DNA of 64,000 bases from an uncultured Saprospiraceae bacterium (GCA_938015435.1 CALLPN010000001.1:372001-436000); one strand, 5' to 3'. Positions 52,994 through 63,464 are shown, numbered from the stretch's first letter. Notes: a model not told the origin generated them from the sequence alone. Numbers and translations: made by a program.

Positions 52994-53604
52994 TTACTTA
53001 CTTGTTGGAATACAAATTTCATCTCTGTCGCAATTTCTTTTACTGTAGCATCATACACCGCAGACATCTCTTCTGTCCCATCAGATCGTTTAGGATCTTC
53101 ATATCTTATGGGTATGCGTTCGGCATTCAGTATGACTGGACAATTGTCATCCGCATGAGCGCAAGTCATAATCGCAGCGAAGTCATCGGCTTTATTATAA
53201 GCATGATCATATACTTTAGAGAAGCAACTTAAGGGTGGACAGGAGTTACTATAGCTCACAAAAACAATAGGATTAATTTCTCCATGTTTTGTCAATTGTA
53301 TTCCAGTACGTGTTATGGCTGCAATCGCATTAGGATGAAACGCTGTCTCCTCTGTACCTCCAGAATAACACAACGCATCTACACCGTAATAAAAAGAAGC
53401 TATCTGTCCCATTATTTGAGAGATTTGACTTCTACGCGAGTTATGTGTACATACATAGTTGAGAATAATAGTCTCTCCTTTTTCTGATTTATTCCTTGCA
53501 TAATCTATCAGTAATTGCAAAATTTCTTTACGATCTGCAGATATCGAATCGGTATCCAGTAATTCAAAATATCTCTTAATCGGTGGTAATAATTGTCTTT
53601 TCAT
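52990..53604 (-). CDS. ArsC-like low-molecular-weight phosphatase family protein
   Basis: 204 aa; P-loop VCTHNSRRSQISQIMG; downstream of arsR and DUF6428. Confidence 0.85.
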   Translation of the reverse strand: MKRQLLPPIKRYFELLDTDSISADRKEILQLLIDYARNKSEKGETIILNYVCTHNSRRSQISQIMGQIASFYYGVDALCYSGGTEETAFHPNAIAAITRTGIQLTKHGEINPIVFVSYSNSCPPLSCFSKVYDHAYNKADDFAAIMTCAHADDNCPVILNAERIPIRYEDPKRSDGTEEMSAVYDATVKEIATEMKFVFQQVSK

Positions 53605-53622
53605 TTTGCTATTCTTTTCGAC

Positions 53623-54096
53623 TTAACAACATCCTCCACCTGGCGTACAACTACTAGTTGCTGTTGCCGTAAGATTAGATAAATCGACTTTTACTTTTTC
53701 CGGTATACCACAGGCATCAGAAGCTAGACAAGCTGTCTCCTTACTGGTAAGATTAAAGTCCTTTCCATCGTAGTCCAGTCCATATTTCTGAATACTATCG
53801 AGGCCTTGATATTCTACTTCTACTTCATGATTACCTATTCCTAGTTTATCTTGAGATAGATTAATAATATTCAGAAGTTTTTCTGGATGTATTCTGTGAT
53901 CATAATCATCAGCAGACCATAATTGAAAAGATACTTTCTTCTCGATACGCTCTACCCCACCACAATCGATAAAGTGCTTTGTAATTTCACCTACTTCCGT
54001 TACATGAAAATGTGATTCTACATATTGTCCACTTGGCAATTTAAAATTGACGCCCGTTGCACTTTCTAATTGAGATTTTACTTCCTGTAGTTTCAT
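53623..54096 (-). CDS. DUF6428 family protein with Cys-rich tail
   Basis: 157 aa; ESHFHVTEVGEITKHFIDCGG...VSFQLWSADDYDHRIHPEKL; ends SSCTPGGGCC. Confidence 0.78.
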   Translation of the reverse strand: MKLQEVKSQLESATGVNFKLPSGQYVESHFHVTEVGEITKHFIDCGGVERIEKKVSFQLWSADDYDHRIHPEKLLNIINLSQDKLGIGNHEVEVEYQGLDSIQKYGLDYDGKDFNLTSKETACLASDACGIPEKVKVDLSNLTATATSSCTPGGGCC

Positions 54097-54128
54097 AATA
54101 ATATGATTTTAATTTATAAAGTCGAATA

Positions 54129-54512
54129 CTAACAGCAGCCTTCTTCATTATTTTTAAACAATAAAAAAAAGTTAGAAATCAAATCTTGTACCTCTGTCCA
54201 AACCTCACTATTTATACAATAACAAACTTTAGTACCGTCAATATTTCCTTTGATCAAGCCTACCGACTTCAGCTCTCGCAGATGCTGAGATATAGTAGGT
54301 TGAGCTAATCCAATCTGATCGACCAGCTCTCCACAAATACAACCTTCCGTCTTGAGTATTTGCTCAAGTATAGCGATTCGCGCTGGATGACCCAGCACTT
54401 TAGCGACACCAGCTAAGTGATTTTGTGCATCGGTAAACATTTCTGATTTCGTAATTCCCATAGCTTTTAATAGGTTCATTGCAATATTACGATTAATCAA
54501 CTCTTCCTGCAA
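54129..54512 (-). CDS. arsR: ArsR/SmtB family metalloregulator
   Basis: 127 aa (TTG start; internal ATG starts possible); AKVLGHPARIAILEQILKTEGCICGELVDQIGLAQPTISQHLRELKSVGLI winged-helix with CxC; ends EEGCC. Confidence 0.92.
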   Translation of the reverse strand: MQEELINRNIAMNLLKAMGITKSEMFTDAQNHLAGVAKVLGHPARIAILEQILKTEGCICGELVDQIGLAQPTISQHLRELKSVGLIKGNIDGTKVCYCINSEVWTEVQDLISNFFLLFKNNEEGCC

Positions 54513-54514
54513 GT

Positions 54515-54532
54515 AATATTCGCTTGAATATT
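54515..54532. promoter_or_regulatory. candidate ArsR operator
   Basis: AATATTC-GCTT-GAATATT, perfect 7-bp inverted repeat immediately upstream of the arsR ORF. Confidence 0.5.
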
Positions 54533-54607
54533 TAAAAAATATTTCTTATAATTATTTCAACAAAGAATAAATTGTATCTTAACTGGCGTCTAAAACCAAC
54601 CATATTT

Positions 54608-57600
54608 ATGAACTATTCTAAAAGATTAATTTCTTATTGTTTCGCAATTTTCTTTGCTTTCAACTTATCAGCTCAGTGTTTCCCTGATCAATCTTATTTT
54701 AATCCTGGAGAATACACATTCACCGTACCCGGAATGAGCAGCGAGACGTTTCTGATTGAAATCGAAGCTAGAGGTGGTGATGGAGGTGATTTCTTATGGG
54801 GTACAAATCCACAAACCGATGGAGGTCAAGGAGCGACAATGGGTGCAAGTTTCAATGTGAACGGTGGGGACGAGTTACTAATTATTGTTGGCCAATCAGG
54901 ATTTGATGCGATAGGTAGTCCTGGCGGTGGTGGTGGCGGCGGTGGAACCGCAGTAATCATTAATAATACCGAGGTACTTATTGCAGCTGCTGCAGGTGGT
55001 GGCGGAGGTCAACAGCAAGTTGGTTTTGGTGCAGGTGCCTCGACAAACAGTACTGCAGGCGGAGGCGCTGGACCTGGTACATCTGGAGGTGGAGGTTTCA
55101 ATCAAGATGGAATGACGGGTGGAGGTGGATCTCCTGGTACAGCAGGTACACTTTTCGGTCAAGGTCAAGGTGGAACACAAGGATTGGTCGCTGGGCCTGG
55201 TGGTAATGGTTTCGGTGGTGGAGCTGGAGGATCAGGAACTGTAGGAGGCGGTGGCGGTGGCTACCAAGGTGGAGATGGAGCTACAGGCACATCTGGAGCA
55301 CATGGCGGATTAGGTGGAGACTCTTTTATAACTTCACTTTATGGGTCTATGGTTCTAATAACAAATGCTGGTTTCAATGGAAGTGGCTCTAATGTAGATG
55401 GAAGTGTTATGATCACATGCCAATCGGCTGTGGATATAGGAATTTCGGTAGTAGCGCAGGTTGATCCTACTTGTTTTGGATCTATGGATGGAAGTATTGA
55501 AGTTGTTGCAGTTGGAGGGACTTCTCCTTATACTTTTTCTATGGATGGCGGTTCTTCTCAATCTATTGGATTGTTCGAAAATCTAGCTGCCGGTACATAT
55601 AATTTGGAAGTACAAGATGCCGATGGAGTATCTGCAAGTGTAGATGTTACGCTTAGTAATCCTGCGCAATTAGAATTTAACCTAGTTGAAATCTTTGACG
55701 TTTCATGCTTTGCTAGTAATGATGGATCTATTGAAATAGTTGGAAATGGTGGCACATCAGCTTCAGGAACATACTCATATAGCATCAGTGGTGGTTCTTT
55801 TCAAAACTCAGGATTATTCTCAGGATTATCCGCTGGAGACTATCTATTGGTAGTTCAAGATGATAATGGATGTACAATCGATGGAAACCTAACTATCGAA
55901 GAGCAATCAGAAGTAATAGTAATCATAGTTAGCCAAACTGATTCCAGTTGTCCAGAATCACCTTCTGGAACAGCATCAGTTACTGCTATTGGAGGTTCAG
56001 GAGGCTTTAGCTATTCTTTAGATGGAATAGACTTCCAGACATCTGCCACGTTTAGCAATCTCGCACAAGGTGATTATACTATAACAGCAATCGACAACAA
56101 CGGTTGTACTGGTACTACTGACTTATCAATAGGTGTCATGGATCCATATTCATTCTTGATACTTAGTACATCTGATAGCAACTGTGGTGACCCAGACGGG
56201 GATGTCAATATGCTCGCTGTTGGAGGAGCCGAAGGATTTACCTACTCCATTGATGGCAGTAATTTTCAGCAGAGTGGAACATTCAATGGATTAGCAGCAG
56301 GTACATATATAGCCACTGCATCTGATGCATCTGGATGTATGCAAGAATTAGAATTTATCATTGGTATGTCTAATGATTTGACGGTCACTTCATCTATCCA
56401 AGAACCTGTGTGCGCTGGAGATATGAATGGAACCATCGATCTGACATTAGATCCAGCGAGAGCACCATATACATTCATGTGGATAGGCGAAGGAGTTGTA
56501 GCCGATTCCGAAGATCAAAATAATATCGGAGGTGGTACATATTCCGTAATTGTAAATGATGTAAATGGATGTAGCCTCACTTTGGACTTTGTATTAGATC
56601 AAGGAATTACCCTTTCAATAGATGGAAGTGATGTCCAAAACGTAACTTGTAATGGAGGGACTAATGGCTTTGTTGCGCTTTCAGTAAGTGGAGGAACAGC
56701 TCCATATACTTATATGCTCAATGGTCTGACGAATACAAATGGTACATTCGAAGGCCTAGCGGCAGGAGACTATCCTGTAGAAGTTACCGATAGTAATGGT
56801 TGCTTTTCGCAAGTAATAGTTACGATTACTGAGCCGCTTGCAATCATTCTTACCGTAACAGATCAAACCGAAGCAGGATGTAATGGTGATACATCAGGTA
56901 CCGTTTCTGTAGATGCAGAAAATGGAGCCGGTAGCATTACTTATGCTCTAAATGGTATAACCAATACATCAGGAAACTTTACAGGATTAGCTGGCGGAAG
57001 CTATACTGCCAATGCTACTGACGAAAATGGTTGCACAGCGGAAATTGTATTAATCATATTGCAAAATTCAACGTTATCAGGCAGTATTATCAGTATGGGT
57101 AATCCTATTTGTAATGGTAGTAATGACGCCTTCGTTACTATCGAAGCTAGTGACGGATCTGGAATATATACATATACTCTAGATAATGGAGATAGCCAAG
57201 ACAATGGAGAGTTTACTGGACTGTCTGCAGGAGCTTATTCTATAGAAATCAATGATTCCGAAGGATGTTCATTTATAGTACCTGTAACGATATCAGAAAC
57301 TGCTTCAGTAGTATTCGTAATTGACAATATCACAGATGCTTCTTGTTTTGGATTAGATGATGGATCAGTCACTTTCCATATAGCAGGTGGAACCGCTCCA
57401 TATAATTTGATCTCTGATGGGAATGAAATAGAAGTTCTAAATAATGAACCACAGCTTTTTGAAGAAGTAATGCCTGGAACTTACCAAGTATTTGTAAGCG
57501 ATGCGAATGGATGTGTGACAGAATCTTCTGTGACTATTAATCAGCCTGAGGAAATAGTTCTTGTAATAGATTACCTTAATCATGTTACTTGTTTTGGAGC

Positions 57601-58555
57601 AGAAGATGCAAGTATTGGCTTTCATATCGAAGGTGGAACTGCGCCCTATTTACTGACAAATACTGATGGAAGTGTAGAAGAAATATCTGACAACAATATT
57701 GTTGAATTTACTGATGGAGGGCCAGAAGTATTTGATCTTGTTATATCCGACGCTAATGGTTGTAGTATCAACAGCACAGTAACAGTCACTGAGCCAGACG
57801 TACTAGAATTTGTAATTAATGAACAACTCCCAGCATCATGCTTCGGTATGAGTGATGCATATATTTCGTTTATGATTGTTGGTGGCACTGCTCCCTATAC
57901 TCTGATCGATGAAGATGGCAATTCCAATGAAGTCGAAAACAGTGAGACTATTGAAAGCGATGAAGCAGAAGCAGGTATCTACCCACTGACAATAATAGAT
58001 GCTAATGGATGTACCATCGAAACTATTGTCACGATTACAGAGCCTGAGTTATTAGTAATAGATGATATCATTATTGTTGATAGTGATGATACTGGAAATG
58101 GTTCGATCACAATTGAAGCTTCAGGTGGAACTGCACCTTACATCTATGCTCTAGATAATGAAGATGATGTTAAAACTAACCCAGTTTTCTCAGGACTTTC
58201 AGTGGGTAGCTATGAAGTAATAGTTATAGACGCCAATGGATGTCGAGTTTCCACTACCGTATCCATTATAACAACTGATGTCAGTGATATATCAGGAGAT
58301 ATTCTTGATATATCAGTCGGTCCTAATCCAGCTTCACAAGCGATCCACATTAATCTAGATATTAAGGAAAATATTGAGATGTATATTCATGTAATAGATA
58401 TTCAAGGTAAATCTGTTTTGGAACTTAATCCAGAATTTTCACTTGGACAACAAACCATTAGTTTAGACATCGAAAACTTTCATTCTGGACTCTACCTAAT
58501 AAATGTTACTACTAAAAAAGGACACTTTACAAAAAGAATTCTTGTTCAGCAATAA
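54608..58555 (+). CDS. large secreted protein: Gly-rich domain, ~12 SprB-type repeats, T9SS type A sorting domain
   Basis: ATG 54608 preferred (MNYSKRLISYCFAIFFAFNLSAQ signal peptide). Repeats of the form ..(T/S)CFG..DGSI...GGT.PY.(Y/F)S..; C-terminus VGPNPASQAIHINL...GLYLINVTTKKGHFTKRILVQQ. Confidence 0.9.
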   Translation: MNYSKRLISYCFAIFFAFNLSAQCFPDQSYFNPGEYTFTVPGMSSETFLIEIEARGGDGGDFLWGTNPQTDGGQGATMGASFNVNGGDELLIIVGQSGFDAIGSPGGGGGGGGTAVIINNTEVLIAAAAGGGGGQQQVGFGAGASTNSTAGGGAGPGTSGGGGFNQDGMTGGGGSPGTAGTLFGQGQGGTQGLVAGPGGNGFGGGAGGSGTVGGGGGGYQGGDGATGTSGAHGGLGGDSFITSLYGSMVLITNAGFNGSGSNVDGSVMITCQSAVDIGISVVAQVDPTCFGSMDGSIEVVAVGGTSPYTFSMDGGSSQSIGLFENLAAGTYNLEVQDADGVSASVDVTLSNPAQLEFNLVEIFDVSCFASNDGSIEIVGNGGTSASGTYSYSISGGSFQNSGLFSGLSAGDYLLVVQDDNGCTIDGNLTIEEQSEVIVIIVSQTDSSCPESPSGTASVTAIGGSGGFSYSLDGIDFQTSATFSNLAQGDYTITAIDNNGCTGTTDLSIGVMDPYSFLILSTSDSNCGDPDGDVNMLAVGGAEGFTYSIDGSNFQQSGTFNGLAAGTYIATASDASGCMQELEFIIGMSNDLTVTSSIQEPVCAGDMNGTIDLTLDPARAPYTFMWIGEGVVADSEDQNNIGGGTYSVIVNDVNGCSLTLDFVLDQGITLSIDGSDVQNVTCNGGTNGFVALSVSGGTAPYTYMLNGLTNTNGTFEGLAAGDYPVEVTDSNGCFSQVIVTITEPLAIILTVTDQTEAGCNGDTSGTVSVDAENGAGSITYALNGITNTSGNFTGLAGGSYTANATDENGCTAEIVLIILQNSTLSGSIISMGNPICNGSNDAFVTIEASDGSGIYTYTLDNGDSQDNGEFTGLSAGAYSIEINDSEGCSFIVPVTISETASVVFVIDNITDASCFGLDDGSVTFHIAGGTAPYNLISDGNEIEVLNNEPQLFEEVMPGTYQVFVSDANGCVTESSVTINQPEEIVLVIDYLNHVTCFGAEDASIGFHIEGGTAPYLLTNTDGSVEEISDNNIVEFTDGGPEVFDLVISDANGCSINSTVTVTEPDVLEFVINEQLPASCFGMSDAYISFMIVGGTAPYTLIDEDGNSNEVENSETIESDEAEAGIYPLTIIDANGCTIETIVTITEPELLVIDDIIIVDSDDTGNGSITIEASGGTAPYIYALDNEDDVKTNPVFSGLSVGSYEVIVIDANGCRVSTTVSIITTDVSDISGDILDISVGPNPASQAIHINLDIKENIEMYIHVIDIQGKSVLELNPEFSLGQQTISLDIENFHSGLYLINVTTKKGHFTKRILVQQ
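54770..55330 (+). repeat. glycine-rich low-complexity segment (GG-repeat)
   Basis: GGGGGGGGTAVIINNTEVLIAAAAGGGGGQQQ...GGGAGPGTSGGGGF...GGGGGGYQGGDGATGTSG. Confidence 0.85.
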
Positions 58556-58573
58556 AAATTAAATTATATACTA

Positions 58574-61500
58574 TTGATAAGATACATTCGATTTCTTCTT
58601 AGCATTATTCTAGGTTTTGGGTCTTTTGCATTGTACGCAGGAGATGATCCTTGTAATGCGACTAATTTATCTACTTCTAGTACTGAGTTTTTAATTTTCG
58701 ACAATAGTGGAAACTCTGATTCTGGTATAGAAGCACCTCCCCTTGGCGGATATTTAGGATCTGACATTTGGTTTAGTTTTACCATGCCAGCAAGTGAACT
58801 TTCGCTCTTACTTCAAAATGCTGGAATGACGGATCCTGCCATGGCTATTTACTCAGGAGACTGCAATGATCCTTTAATTAACTACAACGTTATAGACAAT
58901 AATTGTGATGGTTCTGTAGACCCAGAGTTACTAATTTCGGATCTCAATACCGGAGAAACTTACTTCATTAGAATATGGGCTCAAGACGGAAGCAATGACG
59001 GTACATTTGGGATATTCTTAGGAACTGATGTTCCTACCTTACTTTCATTCGAAGTATATGATGATGCTTCTTTTCAAGGCGACTGTATAGAACTTACACC
59101 CGAAGAAGATACTATGCATGGCTGCGCATGGTATCAACTTCAAATAGATTTTAATGAACCGTTTACTCATGATATGATTGCCAATTTTGGAGACAATTTT
59201 TTTGATGGTGCAGATGGGATTTGCCTAATATACCAGACCAATGGACCAGATTTTTGTGGTAGTACAGGTAGTGGGATTGGAGCAGAAGGGATAAACAATT
59301 CAGCTATTTTTGAATTTGATACTTATCAGAATAGTGGCAATCCATACTTTGACCCATTTTTTGATCATGCTTCGTTTAATGTCAATGGCAATATGACACA
59401 CCCTGCCTCTATTAATGGGCCAGTCAGCTTAGGAAATATAGAAGATGGAAACGATCATACTATTTCCTTTAGTTGGGATCCTGCAGGTAATTCGTACGAT
59501 CTTTTTTTTGACGGTGCTTTGATTTTAAGTGGCTCTTATGACATTATCAACAATTGTTTTGGCGGAAACAATCTTGCTTATTGGGGCTATACAGCCTCTA
59601 CTGGAGGATCTAACAATAATCACATTATTTGTCCTATTGGAGTCGAATATAATCCAGCAACAGTAGCTTATGAAGAGGTACTTATTTGTGCTGATGAATC
59701 TTATAATGGTTGGACGGAATCAGGATTCTACATTAGAGAAGAAGCAATAGCAAACAATTGCATACATCAAGTACATACTCTCCTCACTGTAGCTGAAGAG
59801 TCAGAACCTTACACATTAGAAAAATACATTTGTAACGGAGAAACCTTCGAAGTAGAAGGCGAGTTCTTTATGGATGAAGGAATATATACAATCAATACAC
59901 AAACTACATTAGGATGTGACAGTACCATAAATCTATTTCTTAAGGTGATCAAACCTACGCTTGAAATAGTAGGTGCTGCCGACTTTACTTGCTTGACCGA
60001 TTCTATACTTCTTGCTGTTGATTTCGACGTCAACTACCCTATCGATGAATTAGATTTCTTTTGGCAAACACCTAATGGAACATCACAATCAGATTCTATA
60101 ATAGCAATTTCACCTGGACTATATAGTGTCAATACTTTTATCAATTATGAAGATGTGCTTTGTTTAGTGAGTTTCGAAATTGAATTATTTATAGATACGA
60201 TTCCTCCAATCCTAGAAGAGATTTCGGACCTTACTATATTGTGCAACACACCAATAGAAGATAGAATATTAGTGGCCGCAGAAAACCAAGGTTCTTCAAA
60301 TTTGAGTTGGTTCTTTGACAATACACTAGTCGGCACAGATGATACCTTGTCAGTCAACACTGAAGGAACCTATACATTAGTAGCTCAAGACCCTATCAAT
60401 GGATGTATTAATACTACCACTGCTAATGTAATTCTAGATGGTGATATACCACAAATCGAAATTCAAAATGACTCATTAATTCTCAATTGCTTTATTAATG
60501 AATACATAATCACACCAAATATTACATATCAAGAACCTGGTACGATTGTATGGGAAAACAACTCAACTATAATATCAAATGACGCCTCTATAACTATAAA
60601 CGATCCTGGCGTTTACTTACTGATGGTCACTGACGTAAATGGCTGTAACACAATGGACTCAATAATTGTTTCAATCGATACTTTATCTCCAACTCTAGTA
60701 ATAGATGATATAGTTTTACCTTGTGATCAGATTGACACTTTAATTAATCCCATTACACTTTCCAATAATACTTCTGTACTATGGGACGGCCCACAAGAAC
60801 TAAATAATACGCTTTCACCTTTGATAAATACTGCTGGAATATATACAGTAACCATTACCAATACCAATAACTTTTGTACAGCCACTGGAAATATGATTGT
60901 AGATCTATTAGGGCCTACTCCTGAATTAGAAATATTAGGTAACACCAATTTAAACTGCGATATAAATACTATCGATTTAAATGCTAACGTAAATCAAAAT
61001 GATGCTTCATTAAATTGGTATAATTCCGAAGGAGTTGCGATAGCTAATACTCCAAATTTAAGCGTGACTAATAGCGGCATCTATATCGCAGAAGCCATTA
61101 GCATCAATGGTTGTCAAATTATAGATTCAACCATAATTACAATTGATACTATTTCACCCATTCTGATTTTAAACGATTTACTTATTCCTTGTGATCAAAC
61201 GGATACTTTACTTAATACTATTACACTTTCCGATAATACTTCAGCCCTTTGGGACAGTCCGCAAGAAATTAACAATGAGTTTACACCATTGATAAGTACC
61301 CCTGGAGCATATTCAGTAACCATTACAGACAATACTAATTTATGTACTGCCTCTGGGAATATGTTAATAGACTTTTTAGGAGCCACTCCTGAAGTAGAAA
61401 TAACAGGCAATGATGTTTTAAATTGTAATATTATTAATACCGAAATCAATGCTAATACAAATCAAGATAATGCTTCAATAAACTGGTATAGTTCTGATGG

Positions 61501-63328
61501 AACTTTGATAGCTGCAGACACAGGTATACTTATCGTCAATACAGAAGATATCTACACGGTAGAAATCATAAGCGCTACAGGATGTTCCACAACAGATTCT
61601 ATCGAAATAATCGAAAATATAATATTCCCTATCATCACTTTAGATACAGATACAATCGATTGTGACAACTTACAAGCGACCATCGAAGCTGACATAACCA
61701 ATGGCACAATTGACAACTGGGAAACACCTGCAGATAACAATACGACAACATCTAGCATTACTTCTGATCTTGCAGGAATCTATACACTTAGCGCTATCAA
61801 TATCGAAACTGGATGTATCACTACAGAATCCATCGAAGTGATAGATCTTAGCAACCCTCCTACTTACACATTTGAATCTAACTCGATTAGTTGTAATGAT
61901 CCCAATGTGATATTGAACTTAGATATAACTTCAGTATATCAAAGCTTAACATGGACCTACCCTGATGCAAGTACCAGTAACGAATTATCTCCAGAGATTA
62001 ACATAGGCGGCATTTATAATCTCCACATAGAAGTGGAAGGTTCGTGCGATCTAGATACAATTATTGTTATAGAAATAGATACTATATCTCCGAGTTACGA
62101 ATTAGATTATGGCATCATTGACTGTACCACAAATAACACCTTCCTCAATCTTACTAATGTAAATAATATTGAATCGATTGTAATCTTATCTCCGACTAAT
62201 GAAGTATTTAACAATCTCGAAAACACTGTCACTCAAGGTGGATTGTATAGCATAAGTACTATTGGAAGCAATGGATGCACAACCAATAGTTTCGTAGAAA
62301 TAACCTCTCTTTTATCTGATCCTGAGGTTACAATAGAGCAGGACACATTAGTCAGTTGTGATGATCCTATTGCCACTATTACTGCCTTATCTAACAATAC
62401 CAATCTGACGTATGCTTGGACTGATGAAGAAGCAAATCCAATAGGCAATAACAGCACTCTTGACATTAACAATGGCGGCGTTTACCTTCTAGAAATAGTT
62501 GACGAAAATGGATGTAACAATACTTATAGTGTTACTATCGAAGAACAGCTAGAGCTACCTCAATTTAATCTATCCGCAGATAGTCTTTCATGTGATATTA
62601 CTACAGCAACAATACTATTAGAATCCGAAAACATTCTTTCTGATATCGTATGGAGTGATATGAATGGAACAATTAATACTGAAGATCAATTAGTCGTAGA
62701 TCAAATAGGATGGTATTATACTGAAGTCAGTAATCAGTACGGATGCGTATCTTCAGATTCTATCTTAATAGTAGAGAATATAGATGTTCCGCTTCTAGAT
62801 TTAATTTCAGCAGACTCAGTATTACTCTTTCCTAATGAAGTTTCGAATATATCTATTAACGAACTTTCGAGTGGCAATATTAATTATCAATGGATGCCAA
62901 TAGAAGGATTGTCTTGTTCAGATTGTCTTGAACCTACGATTACCGAATTTGTACATGACAACTACCAACTTATTGTCACCAATGAATATGGCTGCACTTC
63001 TACACTAGCTATTCATGTCAGAATAAAAAAAATTACACAGGTTACTATTCCAAATATATTTTCTCCCAGTTCTAAAGATAGTAGTAACGATCATTTCACA
63101 TTATATGGCAATGAAAATGTAGAGCTCATTAATGAAATGTATGTATATGATAGATGGGGCAATCTTGTATACAGCAACATGAATTTTGCTCCTAATGATC
63201 CTTATCTTGGATGGGATGGCTCGTACAAAGGTAGCTCAGTAGTCAACGGTGTATATGTTTACCTTTTTAAGGTTACAACTAACGATGATGAAGTGCTGAC
63301 ATTTACCGGAGACATCACCAAGATATAG
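58574..63328 (+). CDS. large secreted protein: L-type-lectin-like domain, Ig-like repeats, T9SS type B C-terminus
   Basis: 1584 aa (TTG start); lectin-like segment about 59.03-59.64 kb (DGADGICLIYQTNGPDFCGSTGSGIGAEGINNSAIFEFDTYQN...DGNDHTISFSWDPAGNSYDLFFDG); C-terminus VTIPNIFSPSSKDSSNDHF...YVYDRWGNLVY...GWDGSYKGSSVVNGVYVYLFKV. Confidence 0.9.
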   Translation: MIRYIRFLLSIILGFGSFALYAGDDPCNATNLSTSSTEFLIFDNSGNSDSGIEAPPLGGYLGSDIWFSFTMPASELSLLLQNAGMTDPAMAIYSGDCNDPLINYNVIDNNCDGSVDPELLISDLNTGETYFIRIWAQDGSNDGTFGIFLGTDVPTLLSFEVYDDASFQGDCIELTPEEDTMHGCAWYQLQIDFNEPFTHDMIANFGDNFFDGADGICLIYQTNGPDFCGSTGSGIGAEGINNSAIFEFDTYQNSGNPYFDPFFDHASFNVNGNMTHPASINGPVSLGNIEDGNDHTISFSWDPAGNSYDLFFDGALILSGSYDIINNCFGGNNLAYWGYTASTGGSNNNHIICPIGVEYNPATVAYEEVLICADESYNGWTESGFYIREEAIANNCIHQVHTLLTVAEESEPYTLEKYICNGETFEVEGEFFMDEGIYTINTQTTLGCDSTINLFLKVIKPTLEIVGAADFTCLTDSILLAVDFDVNYPIDELDFFWQTPNGTSQSDSIIAISPGLYSVNTFINYEDVLCLVSFEIELFIDTIPPILEEISDLTILCNTPIEDRILVAAENQGSSNLSWFFDNTLVGTDDTLSVNTEGTYTLVAQDPINGCINTTTANVILDGDIPQIEIQNDSLILNCFINEYIITPNITYQEPGTIVWENNSTIISNDASITINDPGVYLLMVTDVNGCNTMDSIIVSIDTLSPTLVIDDIVLPCDQIDTLINPITLSNNTSVLWDGPQELNNTLSPLINTAGIYTVTITNTNNFCTATGNMIVDLLGPTPELEILGNTNLNCDINTIDLNANVNQNDASLNWYNSEGVAIANTPNLSVTNSGIYIAEAISINGCQIIDSTIITIDTISPILILNDLLIPCDQTDTLLNTITLSDNTSALWDSPQEINNEFTPLISTPGAYSVTITDNTNLCTASGNMLIDFLGATPEVEITGNDVLNCNIINTEINANTNQDNASINWYSSDGTLIAADTGILIVNTEDIYTVEIISATGCSTTDSIEIIENIIFPIITLDTDTIDCDNLQATIEADITNGTIDNWETPADNNTTTSSITSDLAGIYTLSAINIETGCITTESIEVIDLSNPPTYTFESNSISCNDPNVILNLDITSVYQSLTWTYPDASTSNELSPEINIGGIYNLHIEVEGSCDLDTIIVIEIDTISPSYELDYGIIDCTTNNTFLNLTNVNNIESIVILSPTNEVFNNLENTVTQGGLYSISTIGSNGCTTNSFVEITSLLSDPEVTIEQDTLVSCDDPIATITALSNNTNLTYAWTDEEANPIGNNSTLDINNGGVYLLEIVDENGCNNTYSVTIEEQLELPQFNLSADSLSCDITTATILLESENILSDIVWSDMNGTINTEDQLVVDQIGWYYTEVSNQYGCVSSDSILIVENIDVPLLDLISADSVLLFPNEVSNISINELSSGNINYQWMPIEGLSCSDCLEPTITEFVHDNYQLIVTNEYGCTSTLAIHVRIKKITQVTIPNIFSPSSKDSSNDHFTLYGNENVELINEMYVYDRWGNLVYSNMNFAPNDPYLGWDGSYKGSSVVNGVYVYLFKVTTNDDEVLTFTGDITKI

Positions 63329-63464
63329 TACTCGGCTAGTAAATTTATATTAAAATACTATACTGTTCAACGAATACTTTCTGAAAGTTAACGAATACTC
63401 GTTTGCAATATTTACAGTTGGATAATCCATTTTCTTTGAGTAATAATCAAACTCAAATAATACA

